Shown: piece after piece, positions 1-9,172 of the stretch
Position numbering within the stretch: position 1 is the stretch's first letter
How the letters are laid out: the number at the start of each line of letters is the position of its first letter
The notes under the pieces: model-generated
The model's database searches: none
The model's input: the letters and a program-made list of their open reading frames with translations, nothing else
Told to the model about the DNA's origin: nothing
Made by a program: the position numbers and the translations under genes
Assembly: GCA_039808645.1 (NCBI GenBank)
Contig: JBDHTL010000017.1
Location: 1 to 39,103, forward strand
Direction of reading: 5' to 3'
Length of the DNA stretch: 39,103 nt
Origin: JAJXWB01 sp039808645
GTDB lineage: Bacteria; Pseudomonadota; Alphaproteobacteria; Rhizobiales; Beijerinckiaceae

Positions 1-254
1 GTGCAGCGCGAAAAGACCACGCTCGCCTTCTGCATCACGTCGATGTGCCGACGCCACGCCGAGCAGCGGTTCACGGGATCGCCGTTGCGCTGAAGATCGA
101 TCATCGCGGCGGCGAAGGAGCGGTCGACGGACGCGAGATCGCGCGAACATTGCGCGACGTCGGGAACCGGTCGCGCAACGGTCGCCGCCAGCGCTGGGCT
201 GGCGACGACCACGATGGACGCGAGTGTCAGTGTGCGCGGGACCAATCTACGCAT
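1..254 (-). CDS. Secreted small protein of unknown function (partial, 3' end off the left edge)
   Basis: I do not recognise a named family. The minus-strand frame opens with ATG at 254, preceded by a good ribosome site (GGGGAG about 10 nt upstream), and stays open to base 1, giving 84 residues. The N-terminus MRRLVPRTLTLASIVVV continues to ASPALAA, a clear Sec signal peptide with likely cleavage after ALA near residue 23. The visible mature part has two Cys residues (in VAQCSRDL and VNRCSAWRRH) and a third at the truncated end (VFSRC), so disulfide bonding in the periplasm is plausible. The pattern C-x-A-W-R-R-H-I-x-V-M resembles short hypothetical exported proteins I associate with Rhizobiales, but this is recollection. 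It lies downstream of fumarase on the same strand, 126 bp away, and probably has its own promoter. Confidence 0.6.
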   Translation of the reverse strand, partial: MRRLVPRTLTLASIVVVASPALAATVARPVPDVAQCSRDLASVDRSFAAAMIDLQRNGDPVNRCSAWRRHIDVMQKASVVFSRC

Positions 255-380
255 GACCAAGAGCTCCCCAAAGCTCTCTTACGACGCGAAGGATTTCACA
301 TGTCCCGCGAGCATGCCGTGAGCTAACGCACACTGCAATCAGTGAAATTCGACAGGTCGTTCAAGGTCTCGTGATCGCGA

Positions 381-1997
<1,617 letters not shown>

Positions 1998-2118
1998 GGA
2001 TCGAGGCCCGTCGCGTGGAATTTGCCGGCTTTCTAGGCCCGCCGGACGTTCAAGGGAAGCTCTTTCGGCCCCCGACCTTCGGGCGCCGCCAACCCGCCGG
2101 GACCGCCGGCCGGCAATT

Positions 2119-3084
2119 TCAGGGATGCAGCACGATCCGCCCGATGGCGCGGCGCTCGGCGATGTCGCGCAGCGCCTGCGCGGCGTCTTCAAGTGGATAG
2201 GCCTTGCCGACATGGGGCCGAATGACCTTGGTGAGGGCCTCCATTTCAGGCGTCTCCTTCACCCGCACCTCGGGGAAGCGCCGCACGAACTCGCCGGCCC
2301 TCACGCCGATCAGCGTGACGCATTTGATCAGCACGCGATTGGCCGGATAGTTCGGAATGTCGCCGGCAAAACCGATCAGCAGGATGCGCCCGCCAAACCC
2401 GATCGCGCGTAGCGCGACCTCGGCGGACAGACCGACGGGATCGTAGAGGCAATGCACGCCCTTGCCCCCGGTCAGCGCCTTCACCGTGTCGTCGATCTTC
2501 TGTTGGGAAGAATTGATCGTATGCGTCGCGCCGGCCTTTGCCGCCGCTGCGCATTTCTCCGCCGTCGAGCAGACTGCGAAGACCTCCGCCCCGACATGCG
2601 CCGCCAGCGCCACCGCCGCCATGCCGACGCCGCCGGAAGCGCCCGTGATCAGCACGCGCTCGCCCCTCTGAAGGCGTCCCTGCGTGATCAGCCCGTGATA
2701 GGAGGTGACGAGCCCGACCGAATAGGTCGCCGCTTCATCGTAGGAATAATGCGCGGGCGCCGGCACGAGCTCATTCGGCTTGCCGACCGCCTGCTCGGCG
2801 AAACAGCCGGTCTTGCGCCGCAGGATCACGCGGTCGCCGACCTTCACTTTCGCGCCGTCGGCGGCCTCGATCACTTCGCCCGCGGATTCGAAGCCGGGAA
2901 CGAAGGGCAGTTCCGGCTTGAATTGGTACTTGCCGGCGACCATCAGCAGGTCTGGAAAATTCACGCCGCAGGAGTGCAGTTTCACCCGCGCCTCGCCGAC
3001 CTGCAGGACAGGCGCCTCGAATTCCGCGATGCGCAGGACTTCGGGCGGCCCGAGTTCGGGGCAGACGATGGCGCGGTATTTCAT
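2119..3084 (-). CDS. NADPH:quinone oxidoreductase family protein (MDR superfamily, zinc-free)
   Basis: A 321-residue medium-chain dehydrogenase/reductase of the quinone oxidoreductase (QorA-like) branch. The GroES-like N-terminal half has GVNFPDLLMVAGKY and FVPGFESAGEV (about 41-71). The Rossmann half carries the NAD(P)-binding motif ITGASGGVGMA (about 146-156). The C-terminal RRAIGRIVLHP is characteristic of the family. I see no catalytic or structural zinc cysteine cluster, so a reductive role on quinones or enones with NADPH is more likely than alcohol dehydrogenation. The exact substrate cannot be told. The frame runs 34 codons further upstream, but that part is translated repeat DNA, so the ATG at 3084 (MKYRAIVCPE) was chosen. 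It is downstream of the feruloyl-CoA synthase-like gene on the same strand, but the 177 bp between them holds an inverted repeat pair. Confidence 0.85.
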   Translation of the reverse strand: MKYRAIVCPELGPPEVLRIAEFEAPVLQVGEARVKLHSCGVNFPDLLMVAGKYQFKPELPFVPGFESAGEVIEAADGAKVKVGDRVILRRKTGCFAEQAVGKPNELVPAPAHYSYDEAATYSVGLVTSYHGLITQGRLQRGERVLITGASGGVGMAAVALAAHVGAEVFAVCSTAEKCAAAAKAGATHTINSSQQKIDDTVKALTGGKGVHCLYDPVGLSAEVALRAIGFGGRILLIGFAGDIPNYPANRVLIKCVTLIGVRAGEFVRRFPEVRVKETPEMEALTKVIRPHVGKAYPLEDAAQALRDIAERRAIGRIVLHP

Positions 3085-3113
3085 GGATGATCCAGATTGC
3101 TGTAGGGGCGCGA

Positions 3114-3154
3114 CCCCCTCCCCGACCCTCCCCCGCTGCGCGGGAGAGGGGGGC
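3114..3154. repeat. Left copy of an inverted GC-rich intergenic repeat
   Basis: C-rich arm with core CCCCGCTGCGCGGGAGAGGG, internally palindromic around CCCGC/GCGGG. An inverted, nearly identical copy lies at 3213-3250, separated by about 58 bp. Both sit in the spacer between the ligase and the quinone oxidoreductase. This CTCTCCCGCGCAGCGGGGGAGGG type is one I know as a widespread intergenic repeat in alphaproteobacteria. When paired, the two arms could form a long stem in RNA. Confidence 0.7.
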
Positions 3155-3212
3155 AGATGCGGGGCTTTATCGCACATCGTGTTCACGGGCTTGCATGAAG
3201 CCGACAGTCTTC

Positions 3213-3250
3213 TCCCTCTCCCGCGCAGCGGGGGAGGGTGGGGAGGGGGC
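3213..3250. repeat. Right copy of the inverted GC-rich intergenic repeat
   Basis: Inverted counterpart of 3114-3154. The core CTCTCCCGCGCAGCGGGGG matches its reverse complement, with only a small indel in the GGGTGGGG/GGGTCGGGG stretch. It starts 11 bp after the stop codon of the ligase gene (minus strand), so it may act in 3'-end formation of that transcript. Confidence 0.7.
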
Positions 3251-3261
3251 CGTTCCGCAGC

Positions 3262-5136
3262 CTATCCTTCGACGACGATCACATCCTCGTCCGGCTCGCC
3301 AGCGTACAGCCGCTCCACCAGCGCGTTCCTGCGCTCGAGCGCGGCGCGCTGGTTGATGTAGCCCTTGTCGGTGAGTTCGTTGCCGTCGATCGACGGCGGC
3401 TCGGTCATCAGCATGATGCGCGCGATGCGCATCGAGGAGCCTTGCGTCTGCGCATTGTGGGCGCGCAGCGACTTGCGCAGATGCTCCTTGATCGCGGGAT
3501 CGCGCACGAGTTCGGCGAGCGGCGCATTCACCTTGCCGGCGACCAGGCGGCACGCCTCGAGATTGGGCCATGCCAGCAGCGCGACGAATTCGCGGTCCTG
3601 GCCCGCGACCAGCGCATCCTGCACGATCGGGCTCGCCGCGGCGATGGCGGCCACGCGCAGCGAGCCGACATGCACGAACGTGCCCGACGTCAGCTTGAAA
3701 TCCTCCACCACGCGGCCGGCGAAGATCAGGCCCTTGGCCGGATCGTCGGGATCGACGAAGGTTCCGGCGTCGCCGATCTTGTAGAAGCCTTCCTCGTCGA
3801 ATGCCTTCGCGGTCAGGTCGGGCTGGCGGTAATAGCCGGGCGTCACGATCACCGAGCGGATGCGCATTTCATATTTCGGTCCCGTCGGAACCATCTTCAG
3901 CTCGACGCCGGGATGCGGCAGGCCGATCAGGCCGACGCGCTCGGTTTCCCAATAGGTCGAGGTCGCGGTCGGCGCCGTTTCCGTCGAGCCCCAGCCTGTA
4001 AAGAAGACGATGCGATGGCCCGTGTATTTCACCGCCAGCCGCTGCATGCGCACGTAGAGATCGTCCGGCAGCGTCGCGCCGCCATAGCCGAGCACGCCGA
4101 GATCCTTGAAGAAGGAGCGCGCCAGCGCGTCGTCGTTTTCGAGCGCGGTGGCCAGCACCGCGAAACCCGCCGGCACGTTGGTGTAATAGGTCGGCGAAAT
4201 CTCCTTGAGATTGCGCAGCGTCTCGTCGAACATGCCGGGAATCGGCCGGCCGTCGTCGATGTAGAGCGTGCCGCCTTCGGCCAGCAGCGCATGAAAACCG
4301 GCATTGCCGCCCATCGTGTGGTTCCACGGCAGCCAGTCGAGCACGACCATGCGCGGGTCGCTCTCTTTGCGCTTGCGCGTCATCTGCCCCATCACGACAT
4401 TCGCGCACATCATCTCCTGCGTGTTGATGACGGCCTTCGGCATGCCTGTGGAGCCCGACGTGAACAGCAGCTTGCCGACCGTCTTCGGGCCGATGGCGGC
4501 CAGCGCCCTGTCGACGGCGTCCGTGCGCTTCGTCGCCACGAGATCGTCCCAGGCGCGGCTCTCGACGCCTTCGCAGGGCCGCTCGACATGGATGACCGTA
4601 ACGCCGGTCAGATCGAGCGCCTTCAGCGCGCGCGAAAAGGCGACGCCGTCCTGCACCATCACGACCCCTGGCTTGATGAGATCGAAGATGTAGCGGAGCT
4701 TGGCGTGATCCATGCTCATCATCGAATAGGCGGGCGACACGGGCGCTGCGGGAATGCCCGCCTGCATCGCGGCCTGCGTCATCAGCGCGTGTTCGATCGA
4801 ATTGCCGGAGAGGATGGCGACGGGCTGCTCGGGCGTCAGCTTCATGTCGAGCAGCGCCTGCGTCAGGGCGTCGACGTCGCGCTTGGCTTCGGCGTAGCTG
4901 ACGCGCTTCCACGCGCGATCCGGCCCGCGGCGCTGCGCGAGCCAGGTCTGGTCCGGCCGCTCCTGCGCCCACCGCGCGAGATAGAGCGGGATGCAGCGCT
5001 GATATTCGCCGAGCGGAATGCGCTGGCGCAGGATGATTTCGCCGTTGGGCCGGCGCTCGGCGTCGATCTCGCGCGCAAGGAAGTCGATCGGCTTGAACGG
5101 CGCCGTCGGCGCCGTCATCTTGGGCTGTTCGTTCAT
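3262..5136 (-). CDS. fcs: Feruloyl-CoA synthase-like acyl/aryl-CoA ligase
   Basis: Adenylate-forming (ANL superfamily) ligase of 624 residues, the length of proteobacterial feruloyl-CoA synthases, which activate ferulate and related hydroxycinnamates with ATP and CoA. Motifs seen: ATP P-loop LLFTSGSTGMPK (223-234); GWGSTETAP (381-389), the adenine-site motif; IGDAG (454-458); the hinge region FAGRVVEDFKLTSGTFV (472-488), where the FKL/SGTFV form is typical of Fcs; and the C-terminal catalytic lysine in LTDKGYINQ (K591). ATG 5136 (MNEQPKMTAP) was taken as the start, with Met7 as alternative. The open frame continues far upstream only as antisense to the next gene. No enoyl-CoA hydratase/aldolase or vanillin dehydrogenase is nearby, so ferulate specificity is unproven and another aryl acid is possible. 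It is divergent from the M20 hydrolase. Confidence 0.8.
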   Translation of the reverse strand: MNEQPKMTAPTAPFKPIDFLAREIDAERRPNGEIILRQRIPLGEYQRCIPLYLARWAQERPDQTWLAQRRGPDRAWKRVSYAEAKRDVDALTQALLDMKLTPEQPVAILSGNSIEHALMTQAAMQAGIPAAPVSPAYSMMSMDHAKLRYIFDLIKPGVVMVQDGVAFSRALKALDLTGVTVIHVERPCEGVESRAWDDLVATKRTDAVDRALAAIGPKTVGKLLFTSGSTGMPKAVINTQEMMCANVVMGQMTRKRKESDPRMVVLDWLPWNHTMGGNAGFHALLAEGGTLYIDDGRPIPGMFDETLRNLKEISPTYYTNVPAGFAVLATALENDDALARSFFKDLGVLGYGGATLPDDLYVRMQRLAVKYTGHRIVFFTGWGSTETAPTATSTYWETERVGLIGLPHPGVELKMVPTGPKYEMRIRSVIVTPGYYRQPDLTAKAFDEEGFYKIGDAGTFVDPDDPAKGLIFAGRVVEDFKLTSGTFVHVGSLRVAAIAAASPIVQDALVAGQDREFVALLAWPNLEACRLVAGKVNAPLAELVRDPAIKEHLRKSLRAHNAQTQGSSMRIARIMLMTEPPSIDGNELTDKGYINQRAALERRNALVERLYAGEPDEDVIVVEG

Positions 5137-5298
5137 CGTGGCGTTTCCCGCTCGGGCGCTTGGCGCCCTCGTATGATTTGCCCGACTTTCGGGCCGCGCG
5201 GGCGCCCCCGTCAAGGCGCGCCCTTGCCGGGCGCGGCCAAGCCGCCCTACCTTGCCTTCAGCGCATGGGTCGAGGCCTGCGATTAAACGGAGCCGCAG

Positions 5299-6456
5299 AT
5301 GGACGTTCTGGAGAAGATCAGGGGTTATGCCGATCGCATGACGGAAATCCGGCGTGACATTCACGCGCATCCCGAGATCGGCTTCGAGGAAGTGCGCACG
5401 TCGGGCCTCGTCGCGCGCGAGCTCGAATCCTACGGCGTCGAGGTGCACACGGGGCTCGGCAAGACCGGCGTCGTCGGCGTCATCAAGGGCAAGCGCGGGA
5501 CCGGCAAGCGTGTGGGCCTGCGCGCCGACATGGACGCGCTGCCGATGGACGAACTCACCAACCTGCCGTGGCGCTCGAAGACGGCTGGCAAGTTTCACGG
5601 CTGCGGTCACGACGGCCACACGACCATGCTGCTCGGCGCTGCGCGCTATCTCGCCGAAACCCGCGATTTCGCAGGCGAAGTCGCGCTCATCTTCCAGCCG
5701 GCCGAGGAAGGGCTCGGCGGCGCGCGCGCGATGATCGCGGACGGCCTGTTCAAGCGCTTTCCCTGCGACGAGGTCTATGCGCTGCATAATTTCCCCGGTT
5801 CGCCGCTGGGACAGATTTCGATGCGCACCGGGCCCGCAATGGCCGGTTCGGATTTCTTCGACATCCACATCACCGGCAAGGGCGCGCATGGCGCGATGCC
5901 CGAATATTCCAACGATCCCGTGATGATCGGCGCGGCGCTCGCGCAATCGCTGCAGACCATCGTCAGCCGCAATGCGCCGGCGCTGAAGAGCGCGGTCGTC
6001 TCCATCACCAAGTTCAATGCGGGCTCGGCCTACAACGTCATTCCGGAGACCGCGCATCTGGCCGGCACGATCCGCATCTTCGACGACGAGATTCGCGTGC
6101 TCGTGTCGAAGCGCATGCGCGAAATCTGCGCAGGTTTCGCGGCCGCCTATGGTGCGAAGATCGACGTCGACATCCGCGATATTTTCTCCGTCATGCGCAA
6201 CGCGGAAGAACAGACGGCGGCGATGGCGGAGGCGGCGACGGAATTGTTTGGGGCGGGCAATGTGGTGACGGACGCCGAGCCCAAGATGGGCTCGGAAGAT
6301 TTCGCCGACATGGCCATGGCCGCGCCCGGCTCCTATGTCTGGCTCGGCATGGGGCCGGGGCCGTCGGTGCATAATCCCGGCTACGTCTTCAACGACGAGA
6401 TTCTGCCGATCGGCGCTTCGCTGCTGGCGCGCATCGCCGAGAAAAGGCTGGCGTAA
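5299..6456 (+). CDS. M20 family amidohydrolase (hippurate hydrolase/aminoacylase-like)
   Basis: Zinc metallo-amidohydrolase of 385 residues in the M20D (HipO/IAA-amino acid hydrolase/N-acyl-L-amino acid amidohydrolase) group. It removes acyl or aroyl groups from amino acids in the cytoplasm. Motifs: IRRDIHAHPEIGFEE near the N-terminus (17-31), RADMDALPM (75-83), the metal-binding GCGHDGHTTMLLG (101-113), QPAEEGLGGA (133-142, catalytic Glu pair) and the late metal ligand region MGSEDFADM. The start is supported by GGAG six bases before ATG 5299. It is transcribed away from the ligase gene across a 162 bp spacer in which I see no distinctive site. The substrate is unknown. The neighbouring aryl-CoA ligase makes an aromatic amide such as a hippurate-type conjugate a reasonable guess, no more. 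Confidence 0.88.
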   Translation: MDVLEKIRGYADRMTEIRRDIHAHPEIGFEEVRTSGLVARELESYGVEVHTGLGKTGVVGVIKGKRGTGKRVGLRADMDALPMDELTNLPWRSKTAGKFHGCGHDGHTTMLLGAARYLAETRDFAGEVALIFQPAEEGLGGARAMIADGLFKRFPCDEVYALHNFPGSPLGQISMRTGPAMAGSDFFDIHITGKGAHGAMPEYSNDPVMIGAALAQSLQTIVSRNAPALKSAVVSITKFNAGSAYNVIPETAHLAGTIRIFDDEIRVLVSKRMREICAGFAAAYGAKIDVDIRDIFSVMRNAEEQTAAMAEAATELFGAGNVVTDAEPKMGSEDFADMAMAAPGSYVWLGMGPGPSVHNPGYVFNDEILPIGASLLARIAEKRLA

Positions 6457-6462
6457 ACGGAA

Positions 6463-6510
6463 CGCGAGCCTTCAGGCTCGCGCTGCTGGATTGCGAGCCT
6501 GAAGGCTCGC
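6463..6510. repeat. Tandem pair of hairpins, REP-like, between convergent genes
   Basis: Two perfect small hairpins: GCGAGCC-TTCA-GGCTCGC (6464-6481, extendable by one C:G pair to 6463-6482) and GCGAGCC-TGAA-GGCTCGC (6493-6510). Arms are identical and the loops are reverse complements, so the two units are also inverted copies of each other. They lie between the stop codons of the M20 hydrolase (+) and the MipA-like gene (-), where a bidirectional terminator is expected, but there is no T-tract. This fits a REP-type or terminator-like repeat. Confidence 0.65.
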
Positions 6511-6520
6511 GGTCCGGCCT

Positions 6521-7318
6521 CTAAAATCCCGCCCAGTCGAAGGAATAGGCGACGATCGCGCCTAGCGTGAACTGGTTGCGCGATCCAAGCGCGGCGACGA
6601 GCGGGCTTTGGCTGGCGGAGCCGACGAGCCGGTTGTAGCGGGCGTAGACCGTCGTGGTCCATTGCTTCGACCATTCGTAGGAGACCGCGCCTGCGAGCCC
6701 GATCGATTTGGCGCCGCCCTCGGCGCGGTAGGCGGGCAGGCCGGTCATCACGGCCTCGGCCGGGTTCACGCCGAAAAGCTTGTCCACGTAACGCGTATCG
6801 CCGAGCGACAGTCGCGGTCCGACCGAGACCGTCCACGGCCCGCGCCGCTCCACCCAGTCCATCGAGAGATCGACGAGATTGCCGTGATGGCCGATGAACC
6901 CGTGGCGCGCCTCGATGCGCGCGCGCAATTTCTCGATCGGCCAGAATTCCGCGAACAGACCGGCTTCCACGGTCCAGTCGACATCGTGCACGCCGCGCAA
7001 CTCGGCATGGTCGGCCGAGCGGCGCGGCCCCTTGAGCTTGCCGACGACGCCCGCCTTCAGCCAGTTCTCGTCGAAGAGCGCGAAGCCCGGCGAATCGTCG
7101 GGCGCGGAAAAAGTCAGCGGGCTGCCGGCGCGCCGCACGCTGAGACCAGGCAGCAGGTAAGGCGACAGGTCCTTTGAGCCTTCCCAGGCCGGCGAAACGC
7201 CGCCATTGGCTTTCAGCGTGATCGTCCAGCCCTGGGCGGCGGGTTCGGCGGCGAATGCGGGGGAGGCCGATGCGAGCGCGAGCGCGGTCGCGCGGGCCAG
7301 GGTTTTGTGGACGTACAT
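6521..7318 (-). CDS. MipA/OmpV family outer-membrane protein
   Basis: 265-residue beta-barrel protein. A Sec signal peptide (MYVHKTLARATALALA, then SPAFA with cleavage before AEPAA, about residue 23) precedes a repetitive beta-strand pattern ending in an aromatic residue (SFDWAGF), the usual outer-membrane C-terminal signature. The order WTITLKANGG, SPAWEGSKD, YLLPGLSVRR, GPRLSLGDTRY, YRAEGGAKS fits the MipA/OmpV family. E. coli MipA has been described as a scaffold for murein-synthesising enzymes, and other members respond to stress or metals. The role here is unknown. It stands alone, convergent with the M20 hydrolase. Upstream spacing (172 bp to matB) leaves room for its own promoter, where a 10-bp palindrome (7401-7410) is found. 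Confidence 0.82.
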   Translation of the reverse strand: MYVHKTLARATALALASASPAFAAEPAAQGWTITLKANGGVSPAWEGSKDLSPYLLPGLSVRRAGSPLTFSAPDDSPGFALFDENWLKAGVVGKLKGPRRSADHAELRGVHDVDWTVEAGLFAEFWPIEKLRARIEARHGFIGHHGNLVDLSMDWVERRGPWTVSVGPRLSLGDTRYVDKLFGVNPAEAVMTGLPAYRAEGGAKSIGLAGAVSYEWSKQWTTTVYARYNRLVGSASQSPLVAALGSRNQFTLGAIVAYSFDWAGF

Positions 7319-7400
7319 TGCAAACTCTCGAACCCGGCCGGGAGCTGCAATCTGCCGCGTTAATCCTAACGCTCGTCAAAGGAACGTGGTGAACGCATCG

Positions 7401-7410
7401 TTAGCGCTAA
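7401..7410. promoter_or_regulatory. 10-bp perfect palindrome upstream of the MipA-like gene
   Basis: TTAGCGCTAA lies about 83 bp upstream of the MipA-like start, in the spacer downstream of matB. A related CTAACG occurs nearby in CGTTAATCCTAACGCTCG. It may be an operator half-site cluster. No known regulator is assigned. Confidence 0.25.
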
Positions 7411-7490
7411 GGCGCCGGGGATTCAGACCCCTCCGGCCTGACGTTGCGAAACAGACGGTCGACGAAAAGGTTCGCGGATCGACCCGGCAA

Positions 7491-9008
7491 TCACGCCGAA
7501 TAGATGCCCTTGTATTTCTCCCGCAGCACGTTCTTCTGCACCTTGCCCATCGTATTGCGCGGCAGGTCGTCGACGAAGATCACCTTCTTCGGCTGCTTGA
7601 ATTTCGCGAGCCGGCCTTCCAACGCCGCCGCGATGTCCTTCTCGCTGATGTCGGCGCCTTTCGCGCGCACCACGACGGCCGTGACGCCCTCGCCGAAATC
7701 GGGATGCTGCACGCCGATGACGGCGCTTTCGACCACGCCCGGCATGCCGTCGATCTCCGTCTCGATTTCCTTCGGATAGACGTTGAAGCCGCCGGTGATG
7801 ACGAGGTCCTTGCCGCGCCCGACGATATGCACGTAATCGCGCGCGTCGATCATGCCGAGATCGCCGGTGATGAAATAGCCGTCCGGACGGAATTCGGCCG
7901 CCGTCTTCTCGGGCATGCGCCAATAGCCCTTGAAGACGTTGGGCCCCTTCACCTCGATCATGCCGATCTCGCCCTTCGGCAGATGCGCGCCGGTCTCGGG
8001 ATCGGCAATGCGCAGAGAGACGCCCGGCAGCGGGAAGCCGACCGTGCCCGGCACGCGATCGCCGTCGTAGGGATTCGACGTGATCATGTTTGTTTCGGTC
8101 ATGCCGTAACGCTCGAGAATCGGCTTGCCCGTGCGCGAAAAGAATTCGCGATGCGTTTCCGCGAGCAGCGGCGCGGAGCCCGAGATGAACAGCCGCATGT
8201 GCGCGGTCGCCTCCTTCGTCAGGCCCTTGTGCTGGAGCAGGCGCGTGTAGAAAGTCGGTACGCCCATCAGGCTGGTGGCGCGCGGCATGTAGGACATAAC
8301 TTGGTCGCCGTCGAACTTCGGCAGGAAGATCATCTTCCCGCCCGCCATCAACAGCACGTTGATCGCCACGAACAGGCCGTGCGTGTGATAGATCGGCAGC
8401 GCATGGATGAGCACATCGTCGCTGGTGAAGCGCCAGTAGTCGACCAGCGCGCGCGCGTTCGAGGCGAGATTCTCCTGCGTGATCATCGCGCCCTTGGAGC
8501 GCCCCGTCGTGCCGGATGTGTAGAGAATGCCGGCGAGATCGTCGGGGCCCCGCTCCGCGTCCGCGAATGTTGCGGGCATGGCGGCGGCGCGGTCGGTCAT
8601 CGTGCCCTTGCCGTCGGCGCCGAGCGTCTCGACATGCGCGACCTTGGCGGCGCCTGCCGCGCCGGCGAGCGTGTCCTTGCGCGCGGGATCGCAGACGAAG
8701 ACGGTCGGCTCGGCGTCGGTCAGGAAATATTCGATCTCGGCCGGCGTATAGGCGGTGTTGAGCGGCAGGAAGACCGCGCCCGCGCGCGCGCAGCCGAGAT
8801 AGAGGAGAACGGCGGCGAGCGATTTCTCGATCTGCACGGCCACGCGATCGCCGGGCTTCACGCCCAGCGAAACCAGCGCGCCGGCCATGCGCGCCGCGCC
8901 CGCTTCCACATCGCCATAGCTGTGCAGCACGCCATCGTGCGTCTCGAACGCGATTTTCTCACGCGAGGGGAAGCGGGAGGAGAGTTGGGCGTAGAGATGG
9001 GCGGGCAT
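7491..9008 (-). CDS. matB: Malonyl-CoA synthetase (malonate-CoA ligase)
   Basis: ATP-dependent ligation of malonate and CoA to malonyl-CoA, in the cytoplasm. The 505 residues match MatB (about 504). Seen: the ATP loop ILYTSGTTGRSKGA (161-174), HALPIYHTHGLFVA (202-215), ERYGMTETNM (299-308) followed by SNPYDGDRVPGTVGFPLPG, a run I associate specifically with MatB rather than generic acyl-CoA synthetases, then YFITGDLG and the hinge GRGKDLVITGGFNVYP. The catalytic Lys is in LPRNTMGKVQK (K489). It lies downstream of malonyl-CoA decarboxylase on the same strand, with a 164 bp spacer holding a repeat element. This is the standard mat pair for growth on malonate. No MatR regulator or malonate transporter is visible in the window. 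Confidence 0.93.
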   Translation of the reverse strand: MPAHLYAQLSSRFPSREKIAFETHDGVLHSYGDVEAGAARMAGALVSLGVKPGDRVAVQIEKSLAAVLLYLGCARAGAVFLPLNTAYTPAEIEYFLTDAEPTVFVCDPARKDTLAGAAGAAKVAHVETLGADGKGTMTDRAAAMPATFADAERGPDDLAGILYTSGTTGRSKGAMITQENLASNARALVDYWRFTSDDVLIHALPIYHTHGLFVAINVLLMAGGKMIFLPKFDGDQVMSYMPRATSLMGVPTFYTRLLQHKGLTKEATAHMRLFISGSAPLLAETHREFFSRTGKPILERYGMTETNMITSNPYDGDRVPGTVGFPLPGVSLRIADPETGAHLPKGEIGMIEVKGPNVFKGYWRMPEKTAAEFRPDGYFITGDLGMIDARDYVHIVGRGKDLVITGGFNVYPKEIETEIDGMPGVVESAVIGVQHPDFGEGVTAVVVRAKGADISEKDIAAALEGRLAKFKQPKKVIFVDDLPRNTMGKVQKNVLREKYKGIYSA

Positions 9009-9073
9009 CGGCGGTCGTCCCCTGAGATTTGCTCAGGGTTTAGCGCAGGAGGTAGGGCGAGGGAAATGGAGAC

Positions 9074-9165
9074 TGTCACCCCGGCCGAAGCGCCGCGACG
9101 AGCCGGGATCCGGAAGACGCCTTGCAGGCTGGGTCCGGATCGGCCGTCGGCCGTCCGGGATGACA
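9074..9165. repeat. Imperfect inverted-repeat element between matA and matB
   Basis: A unit of about 92 bp bounded by TGTCACCCCGGCCG (9074-9087) and its imperfect inverted match CGGCCGTCCGGGATGACA (9148-9165), with inner GGATCCGG and GGGTCCGGATCGG blocks. Its architecture and end sequences (TGTCA/TGACA with CCGG) resemble an abundant intergenic palindromic repeat of alphaproteobacteria. It sits between matA and matB, so it could modulate the relative expression of the two genes by forming a stem in the mRNA. Confidence 0.6.
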
Positions 9166-9172
9166 ATCGTCG

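Noticed and set aside
45..326. Plus-strand 93-codon frame at the left end.
   Set aside because: It overlaps the minus-strand exported protein, which has a signal peptide and ribosome site. The plus frame has no such support.
3087..3361. Small frames crossing the inverted GC-rich repeat (translations rich in Pro, Ser, Gly, Arg).
   Set aside because: They are translated repeat DNA of a type often mis-annotated as hypothetical proteins.
3238..5286. Plus-strand open frame of about 680 codons antisense to the feruloyl-CoA synthase-like gene.
   Set aside because: Composition (Arg/Ala/His/Asp-rich) is that of a codon-bias shadow, and the opposite strand carries clear ANL motifs.
5137..6372. N-terminal extension of the ligase frame, antisense to the M20 hydrolase (about 410 codons).
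   Set aside because: The M20 gene has catalytic motifs and a ribosome site. The extension has neither a domain nor a family match, so the ligase starts at 5136.
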